Below, in pieces: positions 22,984-32,894 of a stretch of DNA of 64,000 bases. Every line of letters begins with the position of its first letter. The stretch's first letter is position 1. The notes beneath the pieces were generated by a model that saw nothing but the letters and a program-made list of their open reading frames with translations, was not told the origin of the DNA and did no database searches. The stretch is from assembly GCA_964626415.1 (NCBI GenBank), contig CAZVFH010000001.1, positions 1-64,000 on the forward strand, in the 5' to 3' direction. The DNA comes from CAZVFH01 sp964626415 (GTDB taxonomy: Bacteria; Patescibacteriota; UBA1384; XYA2-FULL-43-10; CAINNR01). The position numbers were made by a program, and so were the translations under genes.

Positions 22984-23655
22984 ATGAAGATTGATTTTTA
23001 CAAATTAAACGGCGAAAGAGCAGAGACGGTTGAGTTTCCAAAATCACTTGAAGTTGAGGTGTCAGATTCAAGGGTTTTAGAGTATGTCAGATATGTTAGA
23101 AATTCAATCAGGATTCCCTCTGCCTCCACTAAAGATAGAAGTGAAGTGTCGGGAAGCGGCAAAAAGCCATGGAAACAAAAAGGAACCGGCAGAGCAAGAC
23201 ATGGATCAAAGCGTTCACCTATCTGGGTTGGGGGCGGTGTTGCATTTGGTCCAACAAATAAGAAAAATTATTCAGAAAAAATTAATAAACGCCAAAGATC
23301 ACAAATTATCTCAGCAATAATTTTTTCTGCAGTCAAAAACAAAATTACTGCTGGAATAATTAATCCTGACTTTCCAGAGGCAAAAACTAAAATTGCTTTT
23401 GATTTTTTAAATAAGCTCCCAATTAGCGGCAAAATGATGGTATTTACTACAGGTGACAATGATAATTTTCTGAAATCATTTCAGAATATTGCCGCCGTCA
23501 CATTGGCCACACCAGACAATATCGATATAATCACTCTAATTTCCGCTGATGGTTTGATTTTTACAAAAGAGGTTTTAGCTGATTTAGCATTACGTTTTGA
23601 AAGAGTTAAAAAAACTGCTGAAAAAGTTTTAACAAAAGCCAAGGAGAGTAAATGA
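22984..23655 (+). CDS. rplD: Ribosomal protein L4
   Basis: 223 residues. The extended loop that enters the exit tunnel is clear: [20 protein letters not shown] then [17 protein letters not shown]. The C-terminal half keeps the globular domain. In many bacteria L4 also represses the S10 operon, but the long repeat-filled spacer just upstream is unusual and any leader control cannot be judged. Its stop overlaps the L23 start (ATGA). Confidence 0.96.
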   Translation: MKIDFYKLNGERAETVEFPKSLEVEVSDSRVLEYVRYVRNSIRIPSASTKDRSEVSGSGKKPWKQKGTGRARHGSKRSPIWVGGGVAFGPTNKKNYSEKINKRQRSQIISAIIFSAVKNKITAGIINPDFPEAKTKIAFDFLNKLPISGKMMVFTTGDNDNFLKSFQNIAAVTLATPDNIDIITLISADGLIFTKEVLADLALRFERVKKTAEKVLTKAKESK

Positions 23656-23987
23656 AATCAGTAGTCTTGGCACCAATTATAACGGAAAAAGGAGTATCGC
23701 TCTCTTCAAATAATGTTTATGCTTTTCTCGTCTCTCCTTCCGCCAACAAACATTTGGTCTCTTGTGAGATCAAGCAAATTTTTAAAGTTGATGTTGTAAG
23801 CGTGAACATAATCAATATTCCGGGAAAAATAAAGCGTTCGGGAAAAAAATTTGGCAAGAGAAGTGATATTAAAAAAGCCTATGTTCGGATAAAATCAGGT
23901 CAAAAGATTGCGGTATTTGAATCAGAGGAAGAAAAAAAAGATAAAAAAGTAAAATCCAAAGATAACAAGGATAAGAAAGCAGAGTAA
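23652..23987 (+). CDS. rplW: Ribosomal protein L23
   Basis: 111 residues: [20 protein letters not shown] at the N-terminus and [20 protein letters not shown] are diagnostic. The last 20 residues are a lysine/aspartate tail. It forms part of the exit-tunnel rim where trigger factor and SRP dock. Translationally coupled to rplD by a 4-base overlap. Confidence 0.95.
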   Translation: MKSVVLAPIITEKGVSLSSNNVYAFLVSPSANKHLVSCEIKQIFKVDVVSVNIINIPGKIKRSGKKFGKRSDIKKAYVRIKSGQKIAVFESEEEKKDKKVKSKDNKDKKAE

Positions 23988-23989
23988 AT

Positions 23990-24814
23990 ATGGCAATAAA
24001 AAGAAACAACCCAACAACACCAGCAAGAAGAGGTTCAAGCTATCTTGATTTTTCAGGCCTTACTAAAAGTCGTGGGAAATCGGCTTTGAAAAAGATAACT
24101 AAAAAAGGATCCGGCAGGAATAATACGGGCAGAATTACAGTTGCTCATCGAGGCGGTGGAAGCAAGCGCTTTTACCGAATAGTAAATTTTGGCACTTTTA
24201 AAGAAGAGAAAGCAAAAGTTGTTGGAATCGAATACGATCCGAACAGAAGTTCATTTATTGCAAAAATAGAGTATTCAAGCGGTAAATTCGATTATATCAT
24301 CGCTCCGCATAAACTCTCTGTTGGTGGTTCGATAAGCTGCGGTGAAAAAGTTGGAATAAAGATTGGCAATCGAATGATGATCAAGAATATTCCTACCGGC
24401 ACTCAAGTTTATAATCTTGAGCTTAAGCCAAAGACAAAAGGTATTCTTTGCAGAAGTGCTGGCAATTTAGCTACAATCCTATCATATGATGGAGGAATTG
24501 CGACTATAAAACTCCCTAGCAGCGAAGTTAGAATAATAAGTGGGGAGTGTTACGCATCTGTCGGCATGGTTGGGAATACTGACAATATGAATCAAAATAT
24601 TGGTTCAGCCGGCAGAAAGCGCCGAATGGGAATCCGTCCGACAGTTCGCGGAAAGGCAAAAAATGCCGTTGACCATCCGCACGGTGGTGGTGAGGGTGGA
24701 ACTTCGATCGGAATGCCTGGACCAAAAACTCCTTGGGGCATGCCGGCACTTGGGCATCGAACAAGAAGTAGAAGTAAAAATCAAAAAAGTATTATAAAAC
24801 GCAGGAGCAAATAA
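23990..24814 (+). CDS. rplB: Ribosomal protein L2
   Basis: 274 residues, full length. Signature segments [34 protein letters not shown] and [20 protein letters not shown] are present, the last carrying the conserved histidine near the peptidyl transferase centre. It overlaps rpsS by one base (taATG). Confidence 0.97.
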   Translation: MAIKRNNPTTPARRGSSYLDFSGLTKSRGKSALKKITKKGSGRNNTGRITVAHRGGGSKRFYRIVNFGTFKEEKAKVVGIEYDPNRSSFIAKIEYSSGKFDYIIAPHKLSVGGSISCGEKVGIKIGNRMMIKNIPTGTQVYNLELKPKTKGILCRSAGNLATILSYDGGIATIKLPSSEVRIISGECYASVGMVGNTDNMNQNIGSAGRKRRMGIRPTVRGKAKNAVDHPHGGGEGGTSIGMPGPKTPWGMPALGHRTRSRSKNQKSIIKRRSK

Positions 24815-25122
24815 TGTCGAGATCGCTTAAAAAAGGTCCATTTATTGATCAGAAACTGCTGAAAAAAATTTCAGTAAATAAAAATTCATCTTCAAAAAAC
24901 CCAATTAAAACCTGGTCAAGAGACACGGTTATCTCTCCAGAAATGGTCGGCGTAACTTTTGCTGTCCATAACGGTAAAGATTTTATCCCGGTATTTGTTG
25001 TTGAGGATATGATCGGTCATTGTCTCGGTGAATTTTCCCCGACAAGAAAATTCAGAAGACATGGTGGCAAGATGGCAAAAGAACAAGAATCTGGGGATAA
25101 ACAAGCAAAATCCGATAAATAA
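24814..25122 (+). CDS. rpsS: Ribosomal protein S19
   Basis: 102 residues: [18 protein letters not shown] and [20 protein letters not shown] are diagnostic of S19, which lies at the head of the 30S subunit next to S13. A charged tail follows the conserved core. Confidence 0.96.
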   Translation: MSRSLKKGPFIDQKLLKKISVNKNSSSKNPIKTWSRDTVISPEMVGVTFAVHNGKDFIPVFVVEDMIGHCLGEFSPTRKFRRHGGKMAKEQESGDKQAKSDK

Positions 25123-25127
25123 ACATC

Positions 25128-25481
25128 ATGGAAATTTCAGTCAAAAGTAAATATTTGAAAATTTCAGCCAGAAAACTTCGCCCGGTAGTTAATTTGGTTC
25201 GTGGAAAAACTGCCACATGGGCAATTACAAATCTGAAATTTATTCCAAATAAAGGCGCAAAATTTGTCTCTGATCTCATTTTAAACGCTGTTTCTATCGC
25301 AAAGTCCGAAGAGCTTGGAGTGGACAAATTAGTAGTTTTTATGATAAGCTGTAGTGACGGATCGCGTTTGAAACGAGGAGTACCGTCGTCAAAAGGCAGT
25401 ATGATGCCAATCAGCAAAAGAACGAGTCATCTTTATTTAACGCTCAAAGATGATGAAATAAAGAAAGAAAAAAGTAGTTAA
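25128..25481 (+). CDS. rplV: Ribosomal protein L22
   Basis: 117 residues: VKSKYLKISARKLRPVVNLV with RGKTATWAI, and the tunnel hairpin region RLKRGVPSSKGSMMPISKRT then SHLYLTL. The hairpin lines the exit tunnel near L4. It ends 2 bases before rpsC. Confidence 0.94.
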   Translation: MEISVKSKYLKISARKLRPVVNLVRGKTATWAITNLKFIPNKGAKFVSDLILNAVSIAKSEELGVDKLVVFMISCSDGSRLKRGVPSSKGSMMPISKRTSHLYLTLKDDEIKKEKSS

Positions 25482-25482
25482 T

Positions 25483-26127
25483 ATGGGACAAAAAGTAAAT
25501 CCAATTAGCTGGAGAATCAAAGTCAACGGCGAGTGGCGATCAAAATGGTTTGGTCGCCGAAAGTTTTCCGATCTTTTAATTGAGGATTTTCGAATCAGAA
25601 AATATATTTCCGAGGAATTTAAAGTTGCCGGAATTGCCAATGTTTTGATCGATCGCGATGCAAATAAAATCACAGTGACAATAAAATCTGCCCGCCCAGG
25701 TGTTATTATTGGAAAAAGCGGAATTGGAGCGATAAAAATAAAAGACGGTGTTGAAAAGATTATTAAAAACTCTAAGGTTAAAATTAATATCGAAGAGGTT
25801 AAAAATCCTGACACGGTCGCAAGCATCATCGCCCAAAATATTGCTCTTCAGCTGGAAAAAAGAATGCCTTTTCGCAGAGCGATGAAGCAAGCAGTGGAAA
25901 AAGCTCAGCAATCAGGAATTTCCGGAATCAAAATTTCAATCAGTGGCCGCCTTAATGGAGCAGAAATTGCAAGGCAAGAAAAAGTTACCTTCGGCCTTGT
26001 CCCGCTTTCAACAATTAAAGCCGTAATTGATTACGCTTACTCAATAGCAAAAACCACCTACGGAGTAATTGGAATCAAGGTCTGGGTTTACAAGGGAATA
26101 AATAAAACCAATCCGCTTTCTGAATAA
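25483..26127 (+). CDS. rpsC: Ribosomal protein S3
   Basis: 214 residues. Start MGQKVNPISWRI, KH domain with PGVIIGKSGIGAIKI, and C-terminal domain RMPFRRAMKQAVEKAQQSGI and SGRLNGAEIARQEKVTFG. It is part of the mRNA entry channel. Normal length. Confidence 0.97.
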   Translation: MGQKVNPISWRIKVNGEWRSKWFGRRKFSDLLIEDFRIRKYISEEFKVAGIANVLIDRDANKITVTIKSARPGVIIGKSGIGAIKIKDGVEKIIKNSKVKINIEEVKNPDTVASIIAQNIALQLEKRMPFRRAMKQAVEKAQQSGISGIKISISGRLNGAEIARQEKVTFGLVPLSTIKAVIDYAYSIAKTTYGVIGIKVWVYKGINKTNPLSE

Positions 26128-26142
26128 TTAAGAAGAGTAATT

Positions 26143-26547
26143 ATGTTGTTGCCAAAAAAAATGAAGCATCGAAAACATCATAGAGGGAAATTGCCAGGGG
26201 TTGCAACTCGTGGTTTTGAGCTTAACTTTGGTTCATTTGGCTTAAAGTCGCTAGCCGGCGGTTGGCTAACTGCCAGAGAGATTGAATCAGCCAGACGAGC
26301 AATGACCAGATATATCAAACGCGGCGGACAAATCTGGATTAGGATTTTTCCCGACAAACCAGTGACATTATCTTCTGCAGAAACACCAATGGGATCAGGA
26401 AAAGGTGCGGTTGACCACTTCGTCGCCTGCGTAAAACCGGGAACTGTCCTCTTTGAAATGGACGGTGTTCCGCTCGCAGATGCCAAAGAAGCAATGCGTC
26501 TTGCAATGTATAAACTGTCACTTAAAACAAAATTTATTTCAAAGTAA
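26143..26547 (+). CDS. rplP: Ribosomal protein L16
   Basis: 134 residues: [20 protein letters not shown], then [20 protein letters not shown] and [20 protein letters not shown]. It binds near the A site of the 50S subunit. The start ATG has gaagag upstream. Confidence 0.96.
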   Translation: MLLPKKMKHRKHHRGKLPGVATRGFELNFGSFGLKSLAGGWLTAREIESARRAMTRYIKRGGQIWIRIFPDKPVTLSSAETPMGSGKGAVDHFVACVKPGTVLFEMDGVPLADAKEAMRLAMYKLSLKTKFISK

Positions 26548-26559
26548 TTTTATCAAACA

Positions 26560-26775
26560 ATGAAAGATGAAAGCAGTAAAAATTTAAAGAATTTATCAAA
26601 AGATGATCTTATAAAGTCACTTCGCGACACAAGATCAAAGGTTTTTCAAATTCGTGTTGAGATTGCAAATAGAAATTTCAAGAATATTGCAAATATCTCA
26701 AAATATAAAAAAAATATTGCCAGAGCAATGACGCTATTAAATCAAAATAAGAGCACAACAGATGAAAGAAAATAA
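26560..26775 (+). CDS. rpmC: Ribosomal protein L29
   Basis: 71 residues, two helices: LKNLSKDDLIKSLRDTRSKV and ISKYKKNIARAMTLLNQNK. Short and lysine-rich as usual. Its end overlaps rpsQ by 14 bases. Confidence 0.9.
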   Translation: MKDESSKNLKNLSKDDLIKSLRDTRSKVFQIRVEIANRNFKNIANISKYKKNIARAMTLLNQNKSTTDERK

Positions 26776-27010
26776 TAAAAAATTCATTACCGGCCTGGTT
26801 ATAAGTACCGCAATGAGAGATGCGCTGGTTGTTTCAGTTGAGCGAAAAAAAATGAATTCAATTTACAAAAAAAGCTTTAGAGTCAACAAGAAAATTAAAG
26901 CAGTTGCCGGTGATTTTGATCTTTCTGTTGGTGATATTGTCAAAATTTCTGAAATCAGACCAATGTCAAAGGATATTCACTTCAAAGTTATTTCCAAGGA
27001 GGGGAAATGA
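26762..27010 (+). CDS. rpsQ: Ribosomal protein S17
   Basis: 82 residues, OB fold: FITGLVISTAMRDALVVSVE, KKSFRVNKKIKAVAGDFDLS and VGDIVKISEIRPMSKDIHFK. The start overlaps rpmC and the stop overlaps rplN as ATGA. Confidence 0.93.
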   Translation: MKENNKKFITGLVISTAMRDALVVSVERKKMNSIYKKSFRVNKKIKAVAGDFDLSVGDIVKISEIRPMSKDIHFKVISKEGK

Positions 27011-27372
27011 TCCAACCGGGAACACAACTTATCGTTGCCGACAACTGCGGTGCAAGAATTATCGAGTGTATTGCAACCCTTCATTCCGCTAAAAGAGATG
27101 CTGCTCACATTGGTGAAATAATTTCTGCATCAGTTAAAATCGCTACTCCCCGCGCAACTGTCAAAAAGAAAGAAGTGGTTCGAGCAGTAATTGTTCGCCA
27201 ACGAGCACCATATAAACGCAAGGACGGTTCACTTGTCAAATTTTCCGATAATGCTGCTGTCATCATTGATAAGGACGGCAATATTCGAGGTACTCGAGTT
27301 TTTGGACCAATCCCAAGAGAAATTCGTGATAATTTTATTAAAATAATTTCCCTTGCCTCAGAGGTGGTTTAA
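27007..27372 (+). CDS. rplN: Ribosomal protein L14
   Basis: 121 residues: MIQPGTQLIVADNCGARIIE at the start and NAAVIIDKDGNIRGTRVFGP near the end are diagnostic. Ribosome site ggagggg precedes the ATG, inside rpsQ. Confidence 0.96.
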   Translation: MIQPGTQLIVADNCGARIIECIATLHSAKRDAAHIGEIISASVKIATPRATVKKKEVVRAVIVRQRAPYKRKDGSLVKFSDNAAVIIDKDGNIRGTRVFGPIPREIRDNFIKIISLASEVV

Positions 27373-27693
27373 ATGAAAATCAAAAAAAATGACAATGTGC
27401 TTGTAATATCAGGAAGAGAGCGCGGTAAAACCGGAGCTGTTTCCTCGGTATTTCTCAGCGAAAACAAAATAACCATCACTGGCCTTAACATTGTCAAAAA
27501 ATCACTAAAGCCGACAAAAAAAGCTCCAAAGGGTGGAATAATCGAAATAAATGCCAAAATTCCGTCAAGCAATGTCATGATCATTTGCCCAGGTTGCTCC
27601 AAGGCAACCAGAGCTAAATATCAGATAAAGGATAAGAGAAAAACCCGAGTTTGTAAAAAATGTCGTGCAGCAATGGATAATATTGTAAAATAA
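27373..27693 (+). CDS. rplX: Ribosomal protein L24
   Basis: 106 residues. KOW motif DNVLVISGRERGKTGAVSSV, then GGIIEINAKIPSSNVMIICP. The C-terminal half carries two cysteine pairs (CPGC and CKKC), which would bind zinc. It initiates 50S assembly. Confidence 0.94.
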   Translation: MKIKKNDNVLVISGRERGKTGAVSSVFLSENKITITGLNIVKKSLKPTKKAPKGGIIEINAKIPSSNVMIICPGCSKATRAKYQIKDKRKTRVCKKCRAAMDNIVK

Positions 27694-27700
27694 TCTTAAA

Positions 27701-28255
27701 ATGAGTAGTTTTTTAAACCATTACAATTCAGAGATCAAAGATCAACTTATGTCGGAATTTGGATATAAGAATATTTTTGAAATTCCAAAAGTTGACAAAA
27801 TTTCAGTCAATATTGGTGTTGGCCGAATTAATGATTCAAAAGAACTTATGGAGCAAGCAAAAAAGTCACTTGCAAGAATCACCGGGCAGATTCCAGGCTT
27901 TAACAAGGCGAAAAAATCCATCTCCGGATTTAAATTAAGAGAGGGTCAAATTGTCGGTTTTTCAACCACTCTCCGCGGTAAAAGGATGTATGATTTTCTT
28001 GAGCGACTGATAACAATTTCACTTCCGAGAATTCGAGATTTCCGTGGCATAAGCAGTAAAAGCTTTGATAAGCAAGGAAATTTATCAATTGGAATTTCAG
28101 AAATCGGAATTTTTCCAGAAATTAATTTTGAAAACCAAAAAGAAAATATATCACTGGAAGTGAATATTAACATCTTAGCAAAAAATCAAGCAGAAGCAAG
28201 ACATCTCCTCGAACTTTTTGGAGTTCCATTTACTAAAGAAAGCACAAAGGAATAA
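27701..28255 (+). CDS. rplE: Ribosomal protein L5
   Basis: 184 residues: [40 protein letters not shown] and the loop [20 protein letters not shown] are typical of L5, which binds 5S rRNA. It ends one base before the rpsN start codon. Confidence 0.95.
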   Translation: MSSFLNHYNSEIKDQLMSEFGYKNIFEIPKVDKISVNIGVGRINDSKELMEQAKKSLARITGQIPGFNKAKKSISGFKLREGQIVGFSTTLRGKRMYDFLERLITISLPRIRDFRGISSKSFDKQGNLSIGISEIGIFPEINFENQKENISLEVNINILAKNQAEARHLLELFGVPFTKESTKE

Positions 28256-28256
28256 T

Positions 28257-28442
28257 ATGGCAAAAAAATCACAAGTTGTAAAATCAGAGAGTAAACCGAA
28301 GTTTTCGAGCAGAATTGTAAGACGCTGTCGCGTTTGCGGTCGAAGACGCGCTTTCCTGAGAAAATTTGGTCTTTGCCGTATCTGCTTCCGCGAGTTTGCT
28401 TCACGCGGTGACATTCCTGGTGTTGTTAAGTCCAGCTGGTAA
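28257..28442 (+). CDS. rpsN: Ribosomal protein S14, zinc-type
   Basis: 61 residues. Two C-x2-C pairs in [20 protein letters not shown] mark the short zinc-binding form of S14. The ATG at 28257 is chosen over an in-frame upstream codon (28218) that lies inside rplE. A 144-base spacer without a gene follows. Confidence 0.94.
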   Translation: MAKKSQVVKSESKPKFSSRIVRRCRVCGRRRAFLRKFGLCRICFREFASRGDIPGVVKSSW

Positions 28443-28586
28443 TAAAATAATTCAAAATGCAAAATGCAAAGTTCAAAATTGAGGTAGTCAGATTTTCTTG
28501 TCAGAATAAACATGTCAACAATGTTACGAAAAACCATGCACGGAATACTTATAACGATTTAAAAATTGATTTTTAAATTTTTTATC

Positions 28587-28964
28587 ATGGATCCGATCGC
28601 AAATTTACTGACTTCAATTAGAAACGGAATTGCCTCTGGCTGTGACTCTATTTCAGTTGCCGACTCAAAAATCAAAGTTGCAATTTGTGCAATTTTGAGG
28701 AGTAAGGGAGTTATCTCTAATTTTGAAATTAAAGAAGAAGCAGGAAAAAAGTTTTTACATATCGACATCTGCTCTGTTTCCAAAAAATTCCACTTAAAAA
28801 GAATTAGCAAACCAAGCAGAAAAGTATACATTAAATCAAAAAATTTAAAATCACCACTTTCTGGATTTGGATTTTACATACTTTCAACTCCAAAAGGAAT
28901 AATTACCGACAGGGAGGCACGAAAGATTGGTGTTGGCGGTGAATTAATTTGTGAAATTTGGTAA
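28587..28964 (+). CDS. rpsH: Ribosomal protein S8
   Basis: 125 residues from the ATG at 28587: MDPIANLLTSIRNGIASGCD is the classic start, and GFGFYILSTPKGIITDREAR then KIGVGGELICEIW the classic end. An upstream in-frame codon at 28566 would add seven unconserved residues and is rejected. Confidence 0.95.
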   Translation: MDPIANLLTSIRNGIASGCDSISVADSKIKVAICAILRSKGVISNFEIKEEAGKKFLHIDICSVSKKFHLKRISKPSRKVYIKSKNLKSPLSGFGFYILSTPKGIITDREARKIGVGGELICEIW

Positions 28965-28970
28965 ATTATT

Positions 28971-29510
28971 ATGAGCAGAATAGGAAAAAAATTAATAAAT
29001 ATCCCGGAAGGAATCTCTGTCAGTGAAAATGCTGGCCTAGTTTTAGTAAAGAAAGCTGAAATCGAAAAAAAGTTCCTTCTTCCAGAGAAAATTTCTCTCG
29101 ATATATCTGATTCTGGAATTTTAGTCAAAAGAAGTGATGATAGTAAAATTGCCCGATCACTTCATGGCACGGCAAACAGAATAATTGCTAACATGATTCA
29201 AGGAATTGAACATGGTTTTGAAAAAAAACTTTCATATAAAGGCGTTGGTTTTACAGTTGCGGTAAACGATAATCGACTCAGTATGCGCCTCGGTTATTCT
29301 CATCTTGTCGAAATTGAAATTCCAAAAAATATTAATCTGAAAATCGAGAAAAATATTATCAGAATCTTCGGAAGCGATAAAAACGCCGTTGGTGATTTTG
29401 CCGCTGATGTCCGCGATCTTAAAAAACCGGAGGTTTATAAAGGAAAAGGAATTAAATATTCTGATGAAGTTATCCGGAAGAAAGCCGGCAAAACCGCTCA
29501 ATCAGCGTAA
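28971..29510 (+). CDS. rplF: Ribosomal protein L6
   Basis: 179 residues: MSRIGKKLINIPEGISVSEN start and the C-terminal PEVYKGKGIKYSDEVIRKKA with GKTA. Two repeated L6 domains are recognisable. It starts 6 bases after rpsH. Confidence 0.95.
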   Translation: MSRIGKKLINIPEGISVSENAGLVLVKKAEIEKKFLLPEKISLDISDSGILVKRSDDSKIARSLHGTANRIIANMIQGIEHGFEKKLSYKGVGFTVAVNDNRLSMRLGYSHLVEIEIPKNINLKIEKNIIRIFGSDKNAVGDFAADVRDLKKPEVYKGKGIKYSDEVIRKKAGKTAQSA

Positions 29511-29519
29511 GACAATATC

Positions 29520-29831
29520 ATGACAAATTTAAAACAAAGCAAAAAGAATACTAGCAAGATTTCAAGAGATCGTCTTTTGGTATATTCTTCCAATACCAAC
29601 TTTTTCGCCCAAATTTTAGCTCTTGATGGTAAAGTGCTTGTATCCGCAAATAGCTTAAAATTAAAGGCTAAATCAAAAAGCGAAAAGGCGACTTTGGTTG
29701 GCAATGAAATTGCAAAGATCGCCAAAGTGAAAAAAATCTTCTATGTATTTCTTGATCGAAATGGAAAAAAATATCACGGCATAATCAAGGCCTTTGCCGA
29801 AGCCGCAAGAAGCGGTGGATTAAAATTTTAA
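29520..29831 (+). CDS. rplR: Ribosomal protein L18
   Basis: 103 residues: RDRLLVYSSNTNFFAQILAL in the N-terminal half and YHGIIKAFAEAARSGGLKF as the typical end. It binds 5S rRNA with L5. Confidence 0.93.
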   Translation: MTNLKQSKKNTSKISRDRLLVYSSNTNFFAQILALDGKVLVSANSLKLKAKSKSEKATLVGNEIAKIAKVKKIFYVFLDRNGKKYHGIIKAFAEAARSGGLKF

Positions 29832-29835
29832 TATT

Positions 29836-30441
29836 ATGGATAAAAACAGAGAAAAAATTGAAGGAAAGCAAAAAAATTCAGAGTTTGATGAAAAGGTTTT
29901 AGATATTGCCCGCGTCTCCAGAGTGGTAAAAGGCGGACGCAGAATGCGTTTTCGGGCGCTTGTTGTCATTGGAAATAGAAATGGAAAAATCGGTTATGGA
30001 CTTGCTAAGGCAGGCGAAATTTCTGTCGCCGTAAAAAAAGCAGTAACAAGAGCAAAAAAACAGCTGATTGTCGTGCCGATAATTAACGGAACAATCCCGT
30101 ATCAAGTTTATACCGAACTTGGAAGCGCGAAGGTATTTTTGAAACCGGCAAAAGAGGGGACATCCATTGTTGCCGGTGGAGTTGTTAGAGCTATCGCTGA
30201 ACTTGCTGGTATTAAAAACCTGGTTTCCAAGGTTATGGGTACTCCGAATAAAACCAATAATACTGCAGCCACATTTCAGGCTTTATCAAATTTTGATCAA
30301 GGAATTGTAAAAAAATTGGAAGATCGGGCTAAAAACCGGGCTGAAAAAAAACCTCAGGCAGATAATGTAAATATAATTCAAAATAAATCGCTAGACAAAA
30401 AGGCTAAAAATGAAACTCCACGAACTGAAAAAGTCAAATAA
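29836..30441 (+). CDS. rpsE: Ribosomal protein S5
   Basis: 201 residues: [40 protein letters not shown] and [20 protein letters not shown] are diagnostic. A poorly conserved charged tail of about 45 residues follows, and its coding sequence overlaps the start of rplO by 32 bases. No L30 gene lies between them. Confidence 0.95.
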   Translation: MDKNREKIEGKQKNSEFDEKVLDIARVSRVVKGGRRMRFRALVVIGNRNGKIGYGLAKAGEISVAVKKAVTRAKKQLIVVPIINGTIPYQVYTELGSAKVFLKPAKEGTSIVAGGVVRAIAELAGIKNLVSKVMGTPNKTNNTAATFQALSNFDQGIVKKLEDRAKNRAEKKPQADNVNIIQNKSLDKKAKNETPRTEKVK

Positions 30442-30868
30442 AACCAAAGATAAAAAACGAGTTGGGCGCGGAATTTCTGCCGGTGGCGGGAAAACTGCCG
30501 GACGCGGAACAAAAGGTCAAAAATCCAGATCTGGCTTTAATTTGCCAAGAAAATTTGAAGGTGGGCAAACCCCGATTATTATGCGCCTGCCTAAACTTAA
30601 AGGCTTTAAATCAACTTCAAACAAAGTTACTCTAACTTTTTCTGATATAAATCGAAATTTCAAAGATGATGATTCGCTTTCAAGAGAATCATTAATCGCA
30701 AAAAATCTAATTAAAAAAACAGATAAAGTCAAGATCGTTGCCACTGGAGAATTAACTGTAAAAATTAAATTGATTGACATTCCGGCTTCGAAAAAAGCAA
30801 AAGAAATAATTGAAAAGTTTTTGATTAGAGAAAATAAAAGTAAGAAACTGTTTAATAACTACTCTTGA
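30410..30868 (+). CDS. rplO: Ribosomal protein L15
   Basis: 152 residues: [20 protein letters not shown] then [20 protein letters not shown], the usual glycine-rich N-terminal arm. The start lies within rpsE, which leaves no room for rpmD (L30). Absence of L30 is a known feature of the Candidate Phyla Radiation. Confidence 0.95.
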   Translation: MKLHELKKSNKTKDKKRVGRGISAGGGKTAGRGTKGQKSRSGFNLPRKFEGGQTPIIMRLPKLKGFKSTSNKVTLTFSDINRNFKDDDSLSRESLIAKNLIKKTDKVKIVATGELTVKIKLIDIPASKKAKEIIEKFLIRENKSKKLFNNYS

Positions 30869-30870
30869 AG

Positions 30871-30998
30871 GTAGAAACGAGAGCATTTTGAGCGAAAAAT
30901 GAAAAGTTTAAGGAAAAGTAGTTTTAACTACTTTGACGAGAAATTTTCATTTTGCAGCCCTGCCTGCCGGCAGGCAGGCAAAATGAATCGTTTCTAAC
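30871..30998. repeat. Nested inverted-repeat element between rplO and secY
   Basis: Outer arms tagaaacga (30872 onward) and tcgtttcta (30989-30997); next arms cattttg and caaaatg; inner arms aaaatgaaaa and ttttcatttt; and a small hairpin agtagtt/aactact. A cctgcctgccggcaggcagg palindrome (30959-30978) sits in the right half. The element resembles an insertion of one repeat in another and separates secY from the ribosomal genes. Confidence 0.6.
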
Positions 30999-31042
30999 TA
31001 TCAGATGTAGTTATTAAATAGTTTCTAAGGTGAAAAAAGAAG

Positions 31043-32311
31043 ATGCTTGAAAAAATTTGGCAATACAAGGATTTAAGATATAAAATTATTGTTGTTTTTG
31101 CCCTATTGGTTGTTTCACGGATTATCGCTCACATACCGCTTCCGGGAGTTGATCTTCTGGCGCTCCGTAATTTCTTCGGACAAAACCAGATTTTTGGACT
31201 TCTCAATATGTTTTCCGGGGGGACATTGAGTAATTTTTCCATCGCCCTTATGGGTGTCGGACCATACATTACCGCTTCGATCGTTTTCCAACTTCTCGGT
31301 ATGATCTGGCCTAAAATCGAAGAGTTGCAAAAAGAGGGCGAGTCCGGTCGGCGAAAAATCAATCAATATACCCGTCTTTTAACCGTTCCACTAGCGATTA
31401 TTCAGGGATATTCAATGTTATTTCTTTTAAAATCTCAGGGAATTTTGCAGTCGTGGACAATTTATCAACTTATCATTATGCTAATTTCCATCACCGCCGG
31501 CAGTTTAATTCTGATGTGGATCGGTGAAATTATCACTGAAAAAGGGATCGGAAATGGCGTCTCCTTAATTATTTCAATTGGCATTCTTTCCGGTCTTCCG
31601 ACGCAAATTAGAAATACCGCTTCATTGATATCAGTCGGTGATGTCGGGAAAATTATTAGCTTAATTGCCTTTATCTTAATTACGATTTTAGTAGTTGCCG
31701 TCATCGTCCTTATCACTGAGGGTCAGCGGAACATTCCGGTTTCTTATGCCCGAAGATCGCGCGGAATTAAATCATATTCTAATGTTGAAACATTCCTGCC
31801 GGTGCGTGTTAATACTGCCGGCGTTATTCCGATTATTTTTGCCATGAGTTTAATGGTAATTCCCGGAGTTTTGGCTAAATTTTTGACCAGTTCAAAAACC
31901 GTCTGGATTGTTTCCTCGGCAGAATTTACCGATAAACTTTTTAAAAACAACTTGTTTTATGGAATTTTTTACTTCTTTTTGGTTGTCGCTTTCACCTACT
32001 TTTACACTTCGGTTGTTTTTAAACCCGACCAAGTCGCTGAAAATCTGCAGAAACAGGGCGGATTTATTCCAGGGATTCGGCCGGGGTCAGAGACGATAAA
32101 ATTTTTAGCTAATACCGTTATTCGAATTACTTTAACTTCCTCAATATTCCTTGGACTTATCGCCGTTTTGCCATTTATTGTTCAGGCAATAACTAAGGTA
32201 AATACTCTTGTCATTGGCGGCACCGGCATCTTAATCGTTGTTTCCGTTGTCATCGAGACCTACTCGCAACTTATGGCCCAACTCTCGACTCACACATACG
32301 AGAACTATTAA
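31043..32311 (+). CDS. secY: Protein translocase subunit SecY
   Basis: 422 residues with ten membrane segments. Diagnostic runs: ISRIIAHIPLPGVDL-like start (VVSRIIAHIPLPGVDL), NMFSGGTLSNFSIALMGVGP, the loop EGQRNIPVSYARRSRG and the cytosolic loop PGIRPGSETIKFLANTVIRI. It forms the protein-conducting channel with SecE and SecG. Start has aaggtg upstream. Its usual partner adk is separated here by three small genes and a mobile element. Confidence 0.97.
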   Translation: MLEKIWQYKDLRYKIIVVFALLVVSRIIAHIPLPGVDLLALRNFFGQNQIFGLLNMFSGGTLSNFSIALMGVGPYITASIVFQLLGMIWPKIEELQKEGESGRRKINQYTRLLTVPLAIIQGYSMLFLLKSQGILQSWTIYQLIIMLISITAGSLILMWIGEIITEKGIGNGVSLIISIGILSGLPTQIRNTASLISVGDVGKIISLIAFILITILVVAVIVLITEGQRNIPVSYARRSRGIKSYSNVETFLPVRVNTAGVIPIIFAMSLMVIPGVLAKFLTSSKTVWIVSSAEFTDKLFKNNLFYGIFYFFLVVAFTYFYTSVVFKPDQVAENLQKQGGFIPGIRPGSETIKFLANTVIRITLTSSIFLGLIAVLPFIVQAITKVNTLVIGGTGILIVVSVVIETYSQLMAQLSTHTYENY

Positions 32312-32347
32312 AAAATGCCAACATAAACTGCTAGCATTGATTTATCA

Positions 32348-32749
32348 CTAATGAATATTTGGATCGGTATATTCAGCCATCCCATCTTGCCACGATGACG
32401 GAAAAAGTCGAACCCAGACCCAATAACGTATACTAATTCTTTCTGAATTTGCCATCTGCCATACAAGGCCTTTTAATTCCTCAAAGATTTTTTTTCTTCG
32501 TTCGTTGAGATTTGTCATTCTTGAATTGTAATAATCAGCATCAACGACAAATTCCAAATCATACCCTTGATGTTGCTCATACTTGCATTGTGGTTTCAGT
32601 GTGTATTCGACATCTTTTGCCACAAGTTGGCCATCTGCTTCATCACAACTAAGTTCTTTTGCAACAATAAACGGAATATCATGGAATCGAACGCGATGTT
32701 TTCTGGGGTGAATTTTTCCAGGGTTGTATATTATCGTTACTAGCGGCAT
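32348..32749 (-). CDS. Uncharacterised 133-residue protein
   Basis: Opposite in orientation to the surrounding ribosomal operon. A perfect ribosome site (aaggaggtgg on the minus strand) precedes the ATG, so it is surely translated. The sequence shows an N-terminal beta segment MPLVTIIYNPGKIHPRKHRV, a central Cys-containing region and a C-terminal aromatic strand ISIRYWVWVRLFPSSWQ. I do not recognise the family. The size and beta-alpha-beta look suggest a small single-domain fold. It interrupts secY and adk, a common insertion point. Confidence 0.7.
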   Translation of the reverse strand: MPLVTIIYNPGKIHPRKHRVRFHDIPFIVAKELSCDEADGQLVAKDVEYTLKPQCKYEQHQGYDLEFVVDADYYNSRMTNLNERRKKIFEELKGLVWQMANSERISIRYWVWVRLFPSSWQDGMAEYTDPNIH

Positions 32750-32894
32750 ACAACCACCTCCTTGGATGTTTAGAATATATCAAACTTTTAAATCATTGTC
32801 AATAGTGATTTTTTGGTTTTAATCTGGTAAAGTAATGATATCTGATGAGCGATTTTATCTTTCTTTTGGATAATCAATAATATGGGGAGGTTTT

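Noticed and set aside
30380..30470. Hidden L30 gene in the rpsE-rplO overlap
   Set aside because: The overlap is only 32 bases and neither flanking tail resembles L30.
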